A stretch of 64,000 nt of DNA from Ehretia macrophylla (Eukaryota > Streptophyta > Magnoliopsida > Boraginales > Ehretiaceae). Of the stretch, positions 31,301 through 44,771 are shown piece by piece. Below the pieces are notes generated by a model. That model searched no databases. It was not told the origin of the DNA and was given only the letters and a program-made list of their open reading frames with translations. Where the stretch lies: contig CM075771.1 in assembly GCA_037974665.1 (NCBI GenBank), positions 41,896,425 to 41,960,424 of the forward strand. Direction: 5' to 3'. A program made the position numbers and the translations under genes. Position 1 is the stretch's first letter, and every line of letters begins with the position of its first letter.

Positions 31301-34300
31301 TACTATCCGGGATGAAAAAATAGCACAAAAGTAGAAAAGTGTCCCGAAACTAGTGAAAATGTTCAATTTTGGGCTTCAAAAACTGGCGCAGCCGAGCGGG
31401 CTTGCTGCCGCCGTCGTAGAGCTCTCGGAGAGCTTTCCAACAGTATGCTGTGCACCGCGTAAATCATTAAAGATCAAAAGTTATGGGCACCGAAGCGACG
31501 GAGACCTGGTCCCAAGCCCCATGCCCTCAGTTTGCAGGCCCAGCCTCTACTTGAAGCGAAGTTGTCTTGCCCAAGGTGCTATGGGATTCGATAATAGAAA
31601 TTTGATGGATTAGGTTGTCTTCCTTTTCTAGGCTCACGACGTACGATCCGGGACGAAAAAACAGCGCAAAAGTAGAAAAGTTTCCCGAAATAGATGAAAA
31701 CGTTCAATTTTAGGCTCCGAAAATATGCATAGCCGAGCAGGCTTGTTGCCCCTAGTGTAGAGCTCTCGGAGAGCTTTCCAACGGTATGCTGTGCGCAGCG
31801 TAAATCTTTACAAATCAAAAGTTATGGGCACCGGAGCGACGGAGACCAGGTCCCAAGCCCCACACCCACGGTTTGTGGACCCAGCCTGTACTTGAAGCGA
31901 AGTTGTCTTGCGCAAGGTGCCATGGGATTTGATAATAGAAATGTGATGGATTAGGTTGTCGTCCTTTTCTAGGCTCACGACGTACGATCCAGGATAAAAA
32001 ATAGCGCAAAAGTAGAAAAGTTTCCCAAAATAGATGAAAACATTCGATTTTGGGCTCCAAAAATATGAACAACAAAGCAGGCTTGCTGCCCCTTTCGTAG
32101 AGCTCTCGGAGAGCTTTCCAACGGTATGCTGTGTGTCGCGTAACTCCTTAAGGATCAAAAGTTATGGGCACCGGAGCGACAGATACCTGGTCACAAGCCC
32201 TACGCCTTCAGTTTGCGGGCCCAACCTCTACGTGAAGTGAAGTTGTCTTGCCCGATGTGTCATGGGATTTGATAATAAAAATGTGATGGATTAGGTTGTC
32301 TTAATTTTCGCAGCTGACGACGTACGATTCGGGAAAAAACAACAACGCAAAAGAAGAAAAGTATCCTTAAACTTATGAAAATATTTGATTTTGGGCTTTG
32401 AAAATAGTCACAGCCTAGCAAACTGGCTGCCCCCATCGTAGAGCTCTCATAGAACTTTCCAACGGTATGCTGTGCGACGCGTAACTCCTTACGAATCAAA
32501 AATTATGGGCAAAAGAGCGACAGAGACCTGGTCCTAAGAGCCATGCCCTCGGTTTGTGGGCCTAGTTTCTACATGAAGTGAAGTTGTCTTGCCCAAGGTG
32601 CTATTGTATTCGATAATTGAAATGTGATGGATTAGGTTGTCGTCCTTTTCTAGGCTCACGACGTATGATCCGGGACGAAAAAATAACGCAAAAGAAGAAA
32701 AGTGTCCCGAAACTGATAAAAACGTTCAATTTTGGGCTCCAAAAATAGGCGCAGGCGAACAGGCATGCTACCCCCGACGGAGGACTCTTAGAGAGCTTTC
32801 TAATGGTATGTTGTGCGCCGCGTAACTCCTTACGGATCAAAAGTTATGGGCACCGGAGCGACGGAGACATGGTCTCAAGCCCCACGCCCTCGGTTTACGT
32901 TCCCAGCCTCTACGTGAAGCGAAGTTGTCTTGGCCAAGGTGCCAGGGGATTCGATAATAGAAATGTGATGGATTAGGTTGTAGTCCTTTTCGCTGCTCAC
33001 GACGTACGATCCTGGACGAAAAAATAGAGCAAAAGTAGAAAAGTTTACCGAAACAGATGAAAACGTTTGATTTTGGGCTCCAAAAATATGCTGCCCTCGT
33101 CGTAGAGCTCTCGGTGAGCTTTCCAACGGTATGATGTGCGCCGTATAACTCCTTAAGGATCAAAAGTTATGGGCACCGAAGCGACAAAAACCTGGTCACA
33201 AGCCCCACGCCCTCGGTTTGCGGGCCCAACCTCTACGTGAAGTAAAATTGTCATGCCCAAGGTGTCGTGGGATTCGGTAATAGAAATGTGATTAATTAGG
33301 TTGTCGTCCTTTTCGCAGCTGACGACGTACGATCCAGGATGAAAAAATAGCGCAAAAGAAGAAAAGTGCCCTGAAACTGATGAAAATGTTTGATTTTGGA
33401 ATTCAAAAACAGGTGCAGCCGAGCAATCTTGTTGCCCCTGTCGTAGAGCTCTCGGAGAGCTTTTCAACAGTATGTTGTGCGCTGCTTAACTCCTTAAGGA
33501 TCAAAAGTTATGGTCACCGGAGCGACGGAGACCTAGTCCCAAGCCCTACGCCCTCGGTTTACGGGCCCAGCCTCTACGTGAAGCGAAGTTGTGTTGCCCA
33601 AGGTGCCATGGGATTCGATAATAGAAATGTGATGGATTTGGTTGTCGTCCTTTTCTAGGCTCACGACGTACAATCCGGGACAGAAAAAACTGTGCAAAAG
33701 AAGAAAAATGTCCCAAAATTGATGAAAACGTTCAATTTTGGGCTCTGAAAACAAGTGCAGCTGCACAGGCTTGCTGCCCCCATCGTAGTGCTCTTGGAGA
33801 GCTTTCCAACGGTATACTGTGCGCCGCGTAAATCTTTACAGATCAAAAGTTATGGGCACCGGAGCGACAGATACCTGGTCATAAGCCCCACGCCCTCAGT
33901 TTGCAGGCCCAACCTCTACGTGAAGTGAAGTTGTCTTGCCTAAGGTGTCGTGGCATTCAATAATAGAAATGTGATTGATTAGGCTGTAGTCCTTTTCGCA
34001 GCTGACGACGTATGATCCGCGATGAAAAAATAGCGCAAAAAAAAGTGTCCCGAAACTGATGAAAATGTTTGATTTTGTTCTCCGAAAATAGGCGGAGCCA
34101 AGCTGGCTTGCTGCCCCCATCGTAGAGCTCTCGGAGGGCTTTCCAACGGTATGCTACGCGACCCGTAACTCCTTACTGATCAAAAGATATGGGCAAAGGA
34201 GCGACGGAGACCTGGTCCCAACCTCCACGCCCACGGTTTGCGGGCCCAGCCTCTACATGAAGTAAAGTTGTCTTGCCCTAGGTGCCGTGAGATTCGATAA

Positions 34301-37300
34301 TAGAAATGTGATGGATTTTTCCTTTTCTAGGCTTACGACATACGATCCGGGAAGGAAAAACAGCGCAAAAGAAGAAAAGTGTCCCAAAACTAATGAAAAG
34401 TTCAATTTTGGGCTCCGAAAATAAGCGTAGCTAAGCAGGCTTGCTGCCCTTGTCGTAGTGCTCTTGGATAGCTTTCCAACGGTATGTTGTGTGCTGCGTA
34501 ACTTCTTACGGATCAAAAGTTATGGGCACTGGACCGATGGATACCTGGTCCCAAGCCCCATGCCCCCCGATTTGCGAGCCCAGCCTCTACATGAAGCGAA
34601 GTTGTCAAGCCCTAGGTGTCGTGCAATTCGATAAGAGATATGTGAAAGATTAGGTTGTCGACCTTTTCTAGGCTCACGACGTACAATCCAGGAAGGAAAA
34701 ACAGCGCAAAAGAAGAAAAGTGTCCGAAAATTGATGAAATCATTCAATTTTGGGCCTAAAAAATTGGCGCAGATGAGCTGGCTTTCTGCCTCAGTCGTAG
34801 AGCTCTCGGAGAGCTTTCCAACAGTATGCTGTGCACCGCGTAACTCCTTACGGATCAAAAGTTATATGCACCGGAGCAACGGAGACCTAGTCCCAAGCCC
34901 TACGTCCTCGGTTTGCGGGCCCAGCCTCTACGTGAAGCGAAGCTGTCTTGCCCAAGGTACTGTGGGATTCGATAATAAAAATGTGATGAATTATGTTGTC
35001 GTCCTTTTTGCGGCTCATGACGTACGATCCGAGACGAAAAAACAGCGCAAAAGAAGAAAAATATCCCAAAATTGATGAAAACGTTCGATTTTGGGCTTAA
35101 AAAATAGGCGCAGCCGAGCGAGCTTGCTGCCCCCATCTTGGAGATCATTCTAACGCTATGCTGTGCGACACGTAACTCCTTACGGATCAAAAGTTATGGG
35201 CCCTGGAGCGACGGAGACCTGGTCACAAGCCCCATGTCCTCGATTTGCGGGCCCAGCCTCTACATGAATCAAAGTTTTCTTGCCCAAGGTGCCGTGAGAT
35301 TTGATAATAGAAATGTGATAGATTAGGTTGTCATCCTTTTCTAGGTTCACGACGTACGATCCGGGACGGAAAAACAGCACAAAACAAGAAAAGTGTCCCA
35401 AAACTGATGGAAACGTTCGATTTTGGGCTTCGAAAATAGGCAAAGCCAAGCGGGTTGCTGCCGTTGTCGTAGAGCTCTCGGAGAGCTTTCCAATGGTATG
35501 CTGTGCGCCGCATAAATCCTTACAAATCAAAAGTTATGGGCACTAGAGCAACGGAGACCTGGTCCCAAGCCCCACGCCCTCGGTTTGCGGTCCCAGCCTC
35601 TACGTGATGCAAAGTTGTCTTGCCCAAGGTGTCGTGGGATTTGATAATAGAAATGTGTTGGATTAGGTTGTCTTACTTTTCGCTGCTCACGACGTACGAT
35701 CCAGGACGAAAAAACTGCGCAAAAGAAGAAAAGTGTCCTTAAATTGATGAAAATGTTGATTTTGGGCTCTGAAAATAGGCGCAGCCTAGCAAGCTGGCTG
35801 CCCCCGTCGTAGAGCTCTTAGAGACCTTTCCAACGGTATGCTGTGCGACGCGTAACTACTTACGGATCAAAAGTTATGGGCAAGGGAGCGACAAAGACCT
35901 GGTCCCAAGCGCCATGCCATCGGTTTGCGGGCCTAGTTTCTACGTGAAGTGAAGTTGTCTTGCCCAAGGTGCTGTTGGATTTGATAATTGAAATGTGATG
36001 GATTAGGTTGTCGTCCTTTTCTAGGCTCACGACGTACGATCCGGGACGGAAAAACAACGCAAAAAAAGAAAAGTGTACCGAAACTGATGAAAATGTTTGA
36101 TTTTGGGCTCTGAAAATAGGCGCAGGTGAACAGGCTTGATGCCCCCATTGTAGAGCTCTCGGAGAGCTTTCCAATGGTATGTTATGCGCCGCGTAACTCC
36201 TTACGGATCAAAAGTTATAGGCACCGGACCAACGGAGACATGGTCCTAAGCCCCACGCCCTCGGTTTACGTTCCCAGCCTCTATGTGAAGCGAAGTTGTC
36301 TTGCCCAAGGTGCCATATGATTCGATAATAGAAACGTGATGGATTAGATTATCGTCCTTTTCGCCGCTCACGATGTACGATCCCGGATGAAAAAACAGCG
36401 TAAAAGTATAAAAGTTTCCCGAAGTAGATGAAAACGTTCGATTTTGGGATCCAAAAATATAAGCAGGGAAGCAAGCTTGTTGTCCCCCGTCGTAGAGCTC
36501 TCGGAGAGCTTTCCAATGGTATGCTGTGCGCCGCGTAACTCCTTAAGGATCAAAAGTTATGGGCACCGGAGCGACAGATACCTGGTCACAAGCCCCACGC
36601 CCTCAGTTTGCGGGCCCAACCTCTACGTGAAGTGAAGTTGTCATGCCCAAGGTGTCATGCGATTCTGTAATAGAAATGTGATTGATTAGGTTGTCGTCCT
36701 TTTCGCGGCTGATGACGTACGATCTAGGACGAAAAAATAGCACAGAAGAAGAAAAGTTTCCCGAAACTGGTGAAAATGTTCAATTTTGGGCTTCGAAAAC
36801 TGGCGCAGCATAGCAGGCTTACTGCGGCCGTCGTAGAGCTCTCGGAGAGCTTCCAACGGTATGTTGTGCGCCACGTAAATCTTTACAAATCAAAAGTTAT
36901 GGGCACCGGAGCAACGGAGATTTGGTCCCAAGCCCCACGCCCTCGGTTTGTGGCCCCAGCCTCTACATGAAGCGAAGTTGTCTTGCCCTAGGTGCCGTGG
37001 GATTTGATAATAGAAATGTGATGGATTAAGTTGTTGTCCTTTTCTAGGCTCACGACATACGATCCGGGAAGGAAAAACAACGCAAAAGTAGAAAAGTGTC
37101 CCAAAACTAATGAAAACATTCGATTTTATGGGCCGAAAATAGGCGCAGCCAAGCAGACTTGTTGCCCCAGTTGTAGAGCTTTCCAACGGTATGTTGTGCA
37201 CCGCATAACTCCTTACAAATCAAAAGTTATAGGCACCGGAGCGGCAGAGACATGGTCCCAAGCCCCACGCCTTCGGTTTGCAGGCCCAGCCTCTACGTGA

Positions 37301-38349
37301 AGTGAAGTTGTCTTGCCTAAGGTACTATGGGATTCAATAATAGAAATGCGATGGGTTAGGTTGTCGTCCTTTTCGTTGCGCACGACATACGATCCAGGAC
37401 AGAAAAACAACCTAAAAGAAGAAAAGTATCCCTAAACTGATGAAAATGATTGATTATGGGCTCCGAAAATAGGCGTAGCCAAGCAGGCTTGCTTCCCCCG
37501 TCGTAGCTTTCTAGGAGAGCTTTCCAACGGTATGCTATGCGACGCGTAACTCCTTACGGATCAAAAGTTATAGGCAAAGGAGCGACGAAGACCTGGTCCC
37601 CAGCCCCATTCCCTTGGTTTGCGGGCCCAGCCTTTACATGAAGCGAAGACGTCTTGCCTAAGGTACCATGGGATTCGATAATAAAAATGTGATGGATTAG
37701 GTTGTTGTCCTTTTCTAGGCTCATGACGTACGATCTGGGAAGAAAAAATAGTACAATGGAAGAAAAGTGTCCCATAACTAGTGAAAACGTTCGATTTTAG
37801 GCTTCGAAAACTGGCACAGCCGAGTGGGCTTGCTGCCGCCGTCGTAGGGTTCTCGGAGAGCTTTCCAACGATATGTTGTGCGCCGCGTAAATCCTTACAG
37901 ATCAAAATTTATGGGCACCGGAGCGACGGAGACCTGGTCCCAAGCCCCACGTCCTCGATTTGTGGGCCCAGCCTCTACGTGAAGCGAAGTTGTCTTGCCC
38001 AAGGTGCCATGGGATTCGATAATAGAAATTTGATGGATTAGGTTGTCGTCCTTTTCTAGGCTTACGACGTACGATCCGGGATGAAAAAATAGCGCAAAAG
38101 TAGAAAAGTTTGCCGAAATAGATGAAAACGTTCAATTTTGGGCTCCGAAAATATGTACAGCCGTGCAGGCTTGTTGCCCTTGTCGTAGAGCTCTTGGAGA
38201 GCTTTCCAACGGTATGTTGTGTGCCACGTAACTCCTTAAGGATCAAAAGTTATGGGCACCAAAGCGAAAGATACCTGGTCACAAGCCCCAATCCATCGGT
38301 TTGCGAGCCCAACCTCTACGTGAAGAAACGTTGTCATGCCCAAAGTGTC

Positions 38350-41300
38350 GTGGGATTCGGTAATAGAAATGTGATTGATTAGGTTGTCGTCTTTCTCGTG
38401 GCTGACGACGTATAATTCGGGATAAAAAAATAGCGCAAAAGAAGAAAAGTGTCCCGAAACTGATGAAAACATTTGATTTTGGGCTCCAAAAATAGGCGCA
38501 ACCGAGCAGGCTTGCTGCCCCCATCATAGAGCTCTCAGGGAGGTTTCCAACGGTATGTTGTACAACGCATAACTCCTTAAGGATCAAAACTTATGGGCAA
38601 AGGAGCGACGGAGACCTGGTCCCAAGCCCCACGCCCTCGGTTTGCAAGCCCAGCCTCTACGTGAAGTGAAGTTGTCATGCCTAAGGTGTCGTGGGATTCA
38701 ATAATAGAAATGTGATGGATTAGGTTGTCGTCCTTTTCGTTGCTCATGACGTACGATCCTGGACGAAAAAATAGCGCAAAAGTAGAAAAGTTTCCTGAAA
38801 CAGATGAAAACGATCTATTTTGGGCTCCAAGAATATGCGTAGCCAAGCGGGATTGCTGCCCCCGTCGTAGAGCTCTCGGAGAGCTTTCCAACGTTATACT
38901 GTGTGCTGCGTAACTCCGTAAGGATCAAAAGTTATGGGCACCGAAGCGAAAGATACCTGGTCATAAGCCCCACGCCATCGGATTGCGGGCCCAACCTCTA
39001 CGTGAAGAAAAGTTGTCATGCCCAAGGTGTCGTGGGATTTGGTAATAGAAATGTGATTGATTAGGTTGTCGTCCTTCTCGTGGCTGATGGCGTACGATCC
39101 GGAACGAAAAAATAGTGCAAAAGAAGAAAACTGTCCCGAAACTGATGAAAACGTTTGATTTTGGGGTCTAAAAATAGGCGCAGCTGAGCAGGCTTGATGC
39201 CCCTGTCGTATAGCTCTCAGGGAGCTTTCCAACGGTATGTTGTACGTCGCATAACTCCTTACGGATCAAGACTTATGGGCAAAAGAGCGACGGAAACCTA
39301 GTCCCAAGCCCCACGCCCTCGGTTTGCGGGCCTAGCCTCTACGTGAAATGAAGTTTTCTTGCCCAATGTGCCGTGGGATTCGATAATAGAAATGTGATGG
39401 ATTAGGTTGTCGTCCTTTTCGCTGCTTATGACGTACGATCCTAGACGAAAAAATAGCGCAAAAGTAAAAAAGTTTCCTAAAACAGACGAAAACGTTCTAT
39501 TTTGGGCTCCAAAAATATATGTAGCCAAGCAGGCTTGCTGTCCCCGTCGTAGAGCTCTAGGAGAGCTTTCCAACGGTATGTTGTGTGTTGCGTAACTCTT
39601 TAATGATCAAAAGTTATGGGCACCAGAGCGACAGATACCTGGTCACAAGGCCCACGCCCTCGGTTTGCGGGCCCAACCTCTACGTGAAGTGAAGTTGTCA
39701 TGCCTAAGGTGTCGTGGGATTCAATAATAGAAATGTGATTGATTAGGTTGTCGCCGTTTTAGCAGCTGACGATGTACGATCTGGGACGAAAAAATAGTGC
39801 AAAAGAAGAAAAATGTACCGAAACTGATGAAAACTTTTGATTTTGGGCTCCGAAAACAAGCACAACCGAGCAGGCTTGCTGCCCCCATAGTAGAGCTCTC
39901 GGAAAGCTTTCCAACGGCATACTGTGCGACGCGTAACTCCTTACGAATCAAAAGTTATGGGCAAATGAGCGACGGAGACTTGGTCCCAAGGCCCACGCCA
40001 ACGGTTTGTGGGCCTAGCCTCTACGTGAAATGAAGTTGTCTGGCCGTAAGTGCCGTGCGATTCGATAATAGAAATGTGATGGATTAGGTTGTCGTCCTTT
40101 TCTAGGCTCATAACGTACGATATGGGAAGGAAAAACAGCGCAAAGGAATAAAAGCGACCCAAAATTGATGAAAACGTTTGATTTTGGGCTCTGAAAACAG
40201 GCTTGCTGCTCCCGTCATAGTTCTCTCGGAGAGCTTTCCAACGGTATGCTGTGCGCCGTATAACTCCTTGCGGATCAAAAGTTATGGGCATCGGAGCGAC
40301 GGAGACCTGGTCCTATGCCCTACGCCCTCAGTTTGCGGGCCTAGCCTCTACGTGAAACGAAGTTGCCTTGCCCAAAGTGCTGTGGGATTCGATAAAACAA
40401 ATGTGATGGATTAGGTTGTCGTCCTTTTCGTTGCTCACGACGTACGATCCTAGACTAAAAAATAGCGCAAAAGTAGAAAAGTTTCCTAAAATAGATGAAA
40501 ACGTTCAATTTTGGGCTCCAAAAATGTGCGTAGCCAAGCCGGATTGCTGCCCCCATCGTAGAGCTCTTGGAGAGCTTTTCAACGTTATGCTGTGTGCTGC
40601 GTAACTCCTTAAGGATCAAAAGTTATGGGCACCGAAGCGAAGGATACTTGGTCACAATCCCCACGCCATCGGTTTGTGGGCCCGACCTCTACGAGAAGAA
40701 AAGTTGTCATGCCCAAGGTGTCGTGGGATTCGGTAATAGAAATGTGATTGATTAGGTTGTCGTCCTTGTCGTGGCTGATGGCGTACGATCCGGGATGAAA
40801 AAATAGCGCAAAAGGAGAAAAGTGTCCCAAAACTGATGAAAACGTTTGATTTTGGGGTCTGAAAATAGGCGCAGCTGAGCAGGCTTGCTGCCCCCGTTAT
40901 AGAGCTCTCGGGGAGCTTTCCAACGGTATGTTGTACGTCGCATAACTCCTTACGAATCAAGACTTATGGGCAAAGGAGCGATGGAAACCTGGTCCCAAGC
41001 CCCACGCCCTCGGTTTGTGGGCCTAGCCTCTACGTGAAATGAAGTTTTCTTGCCCAATGTGCCGTGGGATTCGATAATAGAAATGTGATGGATTAGGTTG
41101 TCATCCTTTTCGCTGCTCATGACGTACGATCTTGGACGAAAAAATAGCACAAAAGTAAAAAAGTTTCCTAAAACATACGAAAACGTTCTATTTTGGGCTC
41201 CAAAAATATGCGCAGCCAAGCAGGCTTGCTGCCCCCGTCGTAGAGCTCTCGGAGAGCTTTCCAACGGTATGTTGTGTGCTGCGTAACTCTTTAATGATCA

Positions 41301-44300
41301 AAAGTTATAGGCACTAAAGCGACAGATACCTGGTCACAAGCCCCACGCCCTCGGTTTGCGGGCCCAGCCTCTACGTGAAGTGAAGTTGTCATGCCCAAGG
41401 TGTCGTGGGATTCAATAATAGAAATGTGATTGAATAGGTTGTCGTCATTTTAGCGGCTGACGACGTACGATTCGGGATGAAAAAATACCGCAAAAGAAGA
41501 AAAGTGTACCGAAACTGATGAAAACTTTTGATTTTGGCCTCCGAAAACAAGCACAATCGAGCAGGCTTACTGCCCCCATCGTAGAGCTCTCGGAGAGCTT
41601 TCCAACGGTATGTTGTGTGACACGTAATTCCTTACGGATCAAAAGTTATGGGCAAATGAGCGACGGAGACTTGGTCCCAAGGCCTACGCCAACGGTTTGC
41701 GGGCCCAGCCTCTACGTGAAACGAAGTTGTCTGGCCGCAAGTGCCGTGCGATTCGATAATAGAAATGTGATGAATTAGGTTGTCTTCCTTTTCTAGGCTC
41801 ACAACGTACGATCCGGGAAGGAAAAACAGCGCAAAAGAAGAAAAGTGTCCCAAAACTGATGAAAACGTTCGATTTTGGGCTCCGAAAACAGGCTTGCTTC
41901 TCCTGTCGTAGTTCTCTCGGAGAGCTTTCCAACGGTATGCTGTGCGCCGTGTAACTTCTTACAGATCAAAAGTTAGGGGCATCAGAGCGACGGAGACCTA
42001 GTCTCAAGCCCCACGCCCTCAGTTTGCGGGCCCAGCCTCTACGTGAAATGAATTTGCCTTGCCCAAAGTGCCGTGGGATTCGATAAAAGAAATGTGATGG
42101 ATTAGGTTGTCGTCCTTTTCGTTGCTCACGACGTAAGATCCTGGACGAAAAAATAGCGCCAAAGTAGAAAAGTTTCTTGAAACAGATGAAAACGATCTAT
42201 TTTCGGCTCCAAAAGTATGCGTAGCCAAGCCAGATTGCTGCCCTCGTCGTAGAGCTCTCGGAGAGCTTTCCAACGTTATGCTGTGTGCAGCGTAACTCCT
42301 TAAGGATCAAAAGTTATGGGCACCGAAGCGAAAGATACCTGGTCACAAGCCCCACGCCATTGGTTTGTGGACCCAACCTCTACATGAAGAAAAGTTGTCA
42401 TGTCCAAGGTGTCGTGGGATTCGGTAATAGAAATGTGATTGATTAGGTTGTAGTCCTTCCCGTGGCTGATGGCGTACGATCCGGGACGAAAAAATAGCAC
42501 AATAGAAGAAAAGTGTCCCGAAACTGATGAAAATGTTTGATTTTGGGGTCTGAAAATAGGCGCAGCCGAGTAGGCTTGCTGCCCCCGTCTTAGAGCTCTC
42601 GGGGAGCTTTCCCACGGTATGTTGTGCGTCGCATAACTCCTTACGGATCAAAACTTATGGGCAAAGGAGCGACGGAAACCTGGTCTCAAGCCCCACGCCC
42701 TTGGTTTGCGGGCCTAGCCTCTACGTGAAACGAAGTTTTCTTGCCAATGTGCCGTGGGATTCGATAATAGAAATGTGATGGATTAGGTTATCGTCCTTTT
42801 CGCTGTTCATGACGTACGATCCTGGACAAAAAAATAGCGCAAAAGTAAAAAAGTTTCCTAAAACAGACGAAAACGTTCTATTTTGGGCTCCAAAAATATG
42901 CGCAGCCAAGCAGGCTTGCTGCCCTTGTCGTAGAGCTCTCGGAGAGCTTTCCAACGGTATGTTGTGTGCCACGTAACTCTTTAATGATCAAAAGTTATGG
43001 GCACCAGAGCGACAGATACCTGGTCACAAGCCCCACGCCCTCGGTTTGTGGGCCCAGCTTCTACGTGAACTGAAGTTGTCATGCCCAACGTGTGGTGGGA
43101 TTCAATAATAGAAATATGATTGATTAGGTTGTCGTCATTTTAGCGGCTGACGACGTACGATCCGGGACGAAAAAATAGCGCAAAAGAAGAAAAGTGTACC
43201 GAAACTGGTGAAAACTTTTGATTTTGGGCTCCGAAAACAAGCACAACCGAGTAGGTTTGCTGCCCCCATCGTAGAGCTCTCGGAGAGCTTTCCAACGGTA
43301 TGCTGTGCGACGCGTAACTCCTTGCGGATCAAAAGTTATGGGCAAATGAGCGACGGAGACCTGGTCCCAAGGCCCACGCCAACGGTTTGCGGGCCCTGCC
43401 TCTACGTGAAACGAAGTTGTCTTGCCATAAGTGCCGTAGGATTCAATAATAGAAATGTGATGGATTAGGCTGTCGTCCTTTTCTAGGCTCACAACGTACG
43501 ATCCGGGAAGGAAAAACAGCACAAAAGAATAAAAGTGTCCCAAAACTAATGAAAACGTTCTATTTTGGGCTCCGAGAACAAGCTTGCTGCTCCCGTCGTA
43601 GTTCTCTCGGAGTGCTTTCCAACGGTATGCTGTGCGCCGTGTAACTCCTTACGGATCAAAAGTTAGGGGCATCGGAGCGACAGAGACCTGGTCTCAAGCC
43701 CCACACCCTCAGTTTGCGGGCCCAGCCTCTACGTGAAACGAAGTTGCCTTGCCCAAAGTGCCGTGGGATTCGATAAAAGAAATGTGATGGATTAGGTTGT
43801 CGTCCTTTTCGTTGCTCACGACGTAAGATCCTGGATGAAAAAATAGCGCAAAATTAGAAAAGTTTCCTGAAATAGATGAAAACGTTCTATTTTGGGCTCC
43901 AAAAATATGCGCAGCCAAGCAGGCTTGCTGCCCCCGTCGTAGAGCTCTCGGAGAGCTTTCCAACGGTATGTTGTGTGCCGCGTAACTCTTTAATGATCAA
44001 AAGTTATGGGCACTAGAGCGACAGATACCTGGTCACAAGCCCCACGCCGTCGGTTTGCGGGCCCAGCTTCTACGTTAAGTGAAGTTGTCATGCCCAACGT
44101 GTGGTGGGATTCAATAATAGAAATGTGATTAATTAGGTTGTCGTCGTTTTAGCGGCTGACGACGTACGATTAGGGACGAAAAAATAGCGCAAAAGAAGAA
44201 AAGTGTACCGAAACTGGTGAAAACTTTTGATTTTGGGCTCCGAAAACAAGCACAACCGAACAGGCTTGCTGCACCCATCGTAGAGCTCTCGGAGAGCTTT

Positions 44301-44771
44301 CCAACGGTATGTTGTGCGACGCGTAACTCCTTACGGATCAAAAGTTATGGGCAAATGAGCGACGGAGACCTGGTCCCAAAGCCCACGCCAACGGTTTGCG
44401 GGCCCAGCCTCTACGTGAAACGAAGTTGTCTTGCTGTAAGTGCCGTGGGATTCGATAATAGAAATGTGATGGATTAGGCTGTCGTCCTTTTCTAGGCTCA
44501 CAACGTACGATCCGGGAAGGAAAAACAGCGCAAAAGAAGAAAAGTGTCCCAAAACTAATGAAAATGTTCTATTTTGTGCTCCGAAAACAGGCTTGCTGCT
44601 CCCGTCGTAGTTCTCTCGGAGTGCTTTCCAACGGTATGCTGTGCGCCGTGTAACTCCTTACAGATCAAAAGTTATGGGCATCGGAGCAACGAAGACCTGG
44701 TCCCAAGCCCCACGCCCTCAGTTTGCGGGTCCAGCCTCTACGTGAAGTGAAGTAGTCATGCCCTATGTGCC
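38350..44771 (+). repeat. Five-monomer higher-order repeat, 1691-bp period
   Basis: Monomer types, here called A-E, start at: A 38350, E 38691, A 39032, B 39373, C 39714, D 40055, E 40382, A 40723, B 41064, C 41405, D 41746, E 42073, A 42414, B 42754, C 43095, D 43436, E/B 43763, C 44104, D 44445. Equivalent landmarks repeat at 1690-1691 bp, for example TGGCTGATGG at 39081, 40772 and 42463. Every D monomer is 327 bp because of one 14-bp deletion between AGG repeats, which explains 1691 rather than 1705. Higher-order repeats of this kind arise by unequal exchange and are typical of homogenising centromeric satellites. Confidence 0.9.
43763..44103 (+). repeat. Chimeric E/B satellite monomer
   Basis: The left part carries E-type markers (GATAAAAG, CGTAAGATCC, ATAGATGAAAACG). 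The right part carries B-type markers (TTCTATTTTGGG with AAAATATGCGCAG, TTGTGTGCCGCG, TTTAATGATC). The switch lies near 43880-43900. The next monomer is C instead of A, so two monomers (A and B equivalents, about 682 bp) are missing from this copy of the higher-order repeat. This is the direct trace of one unequal crossover. Confidence 0.8.
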
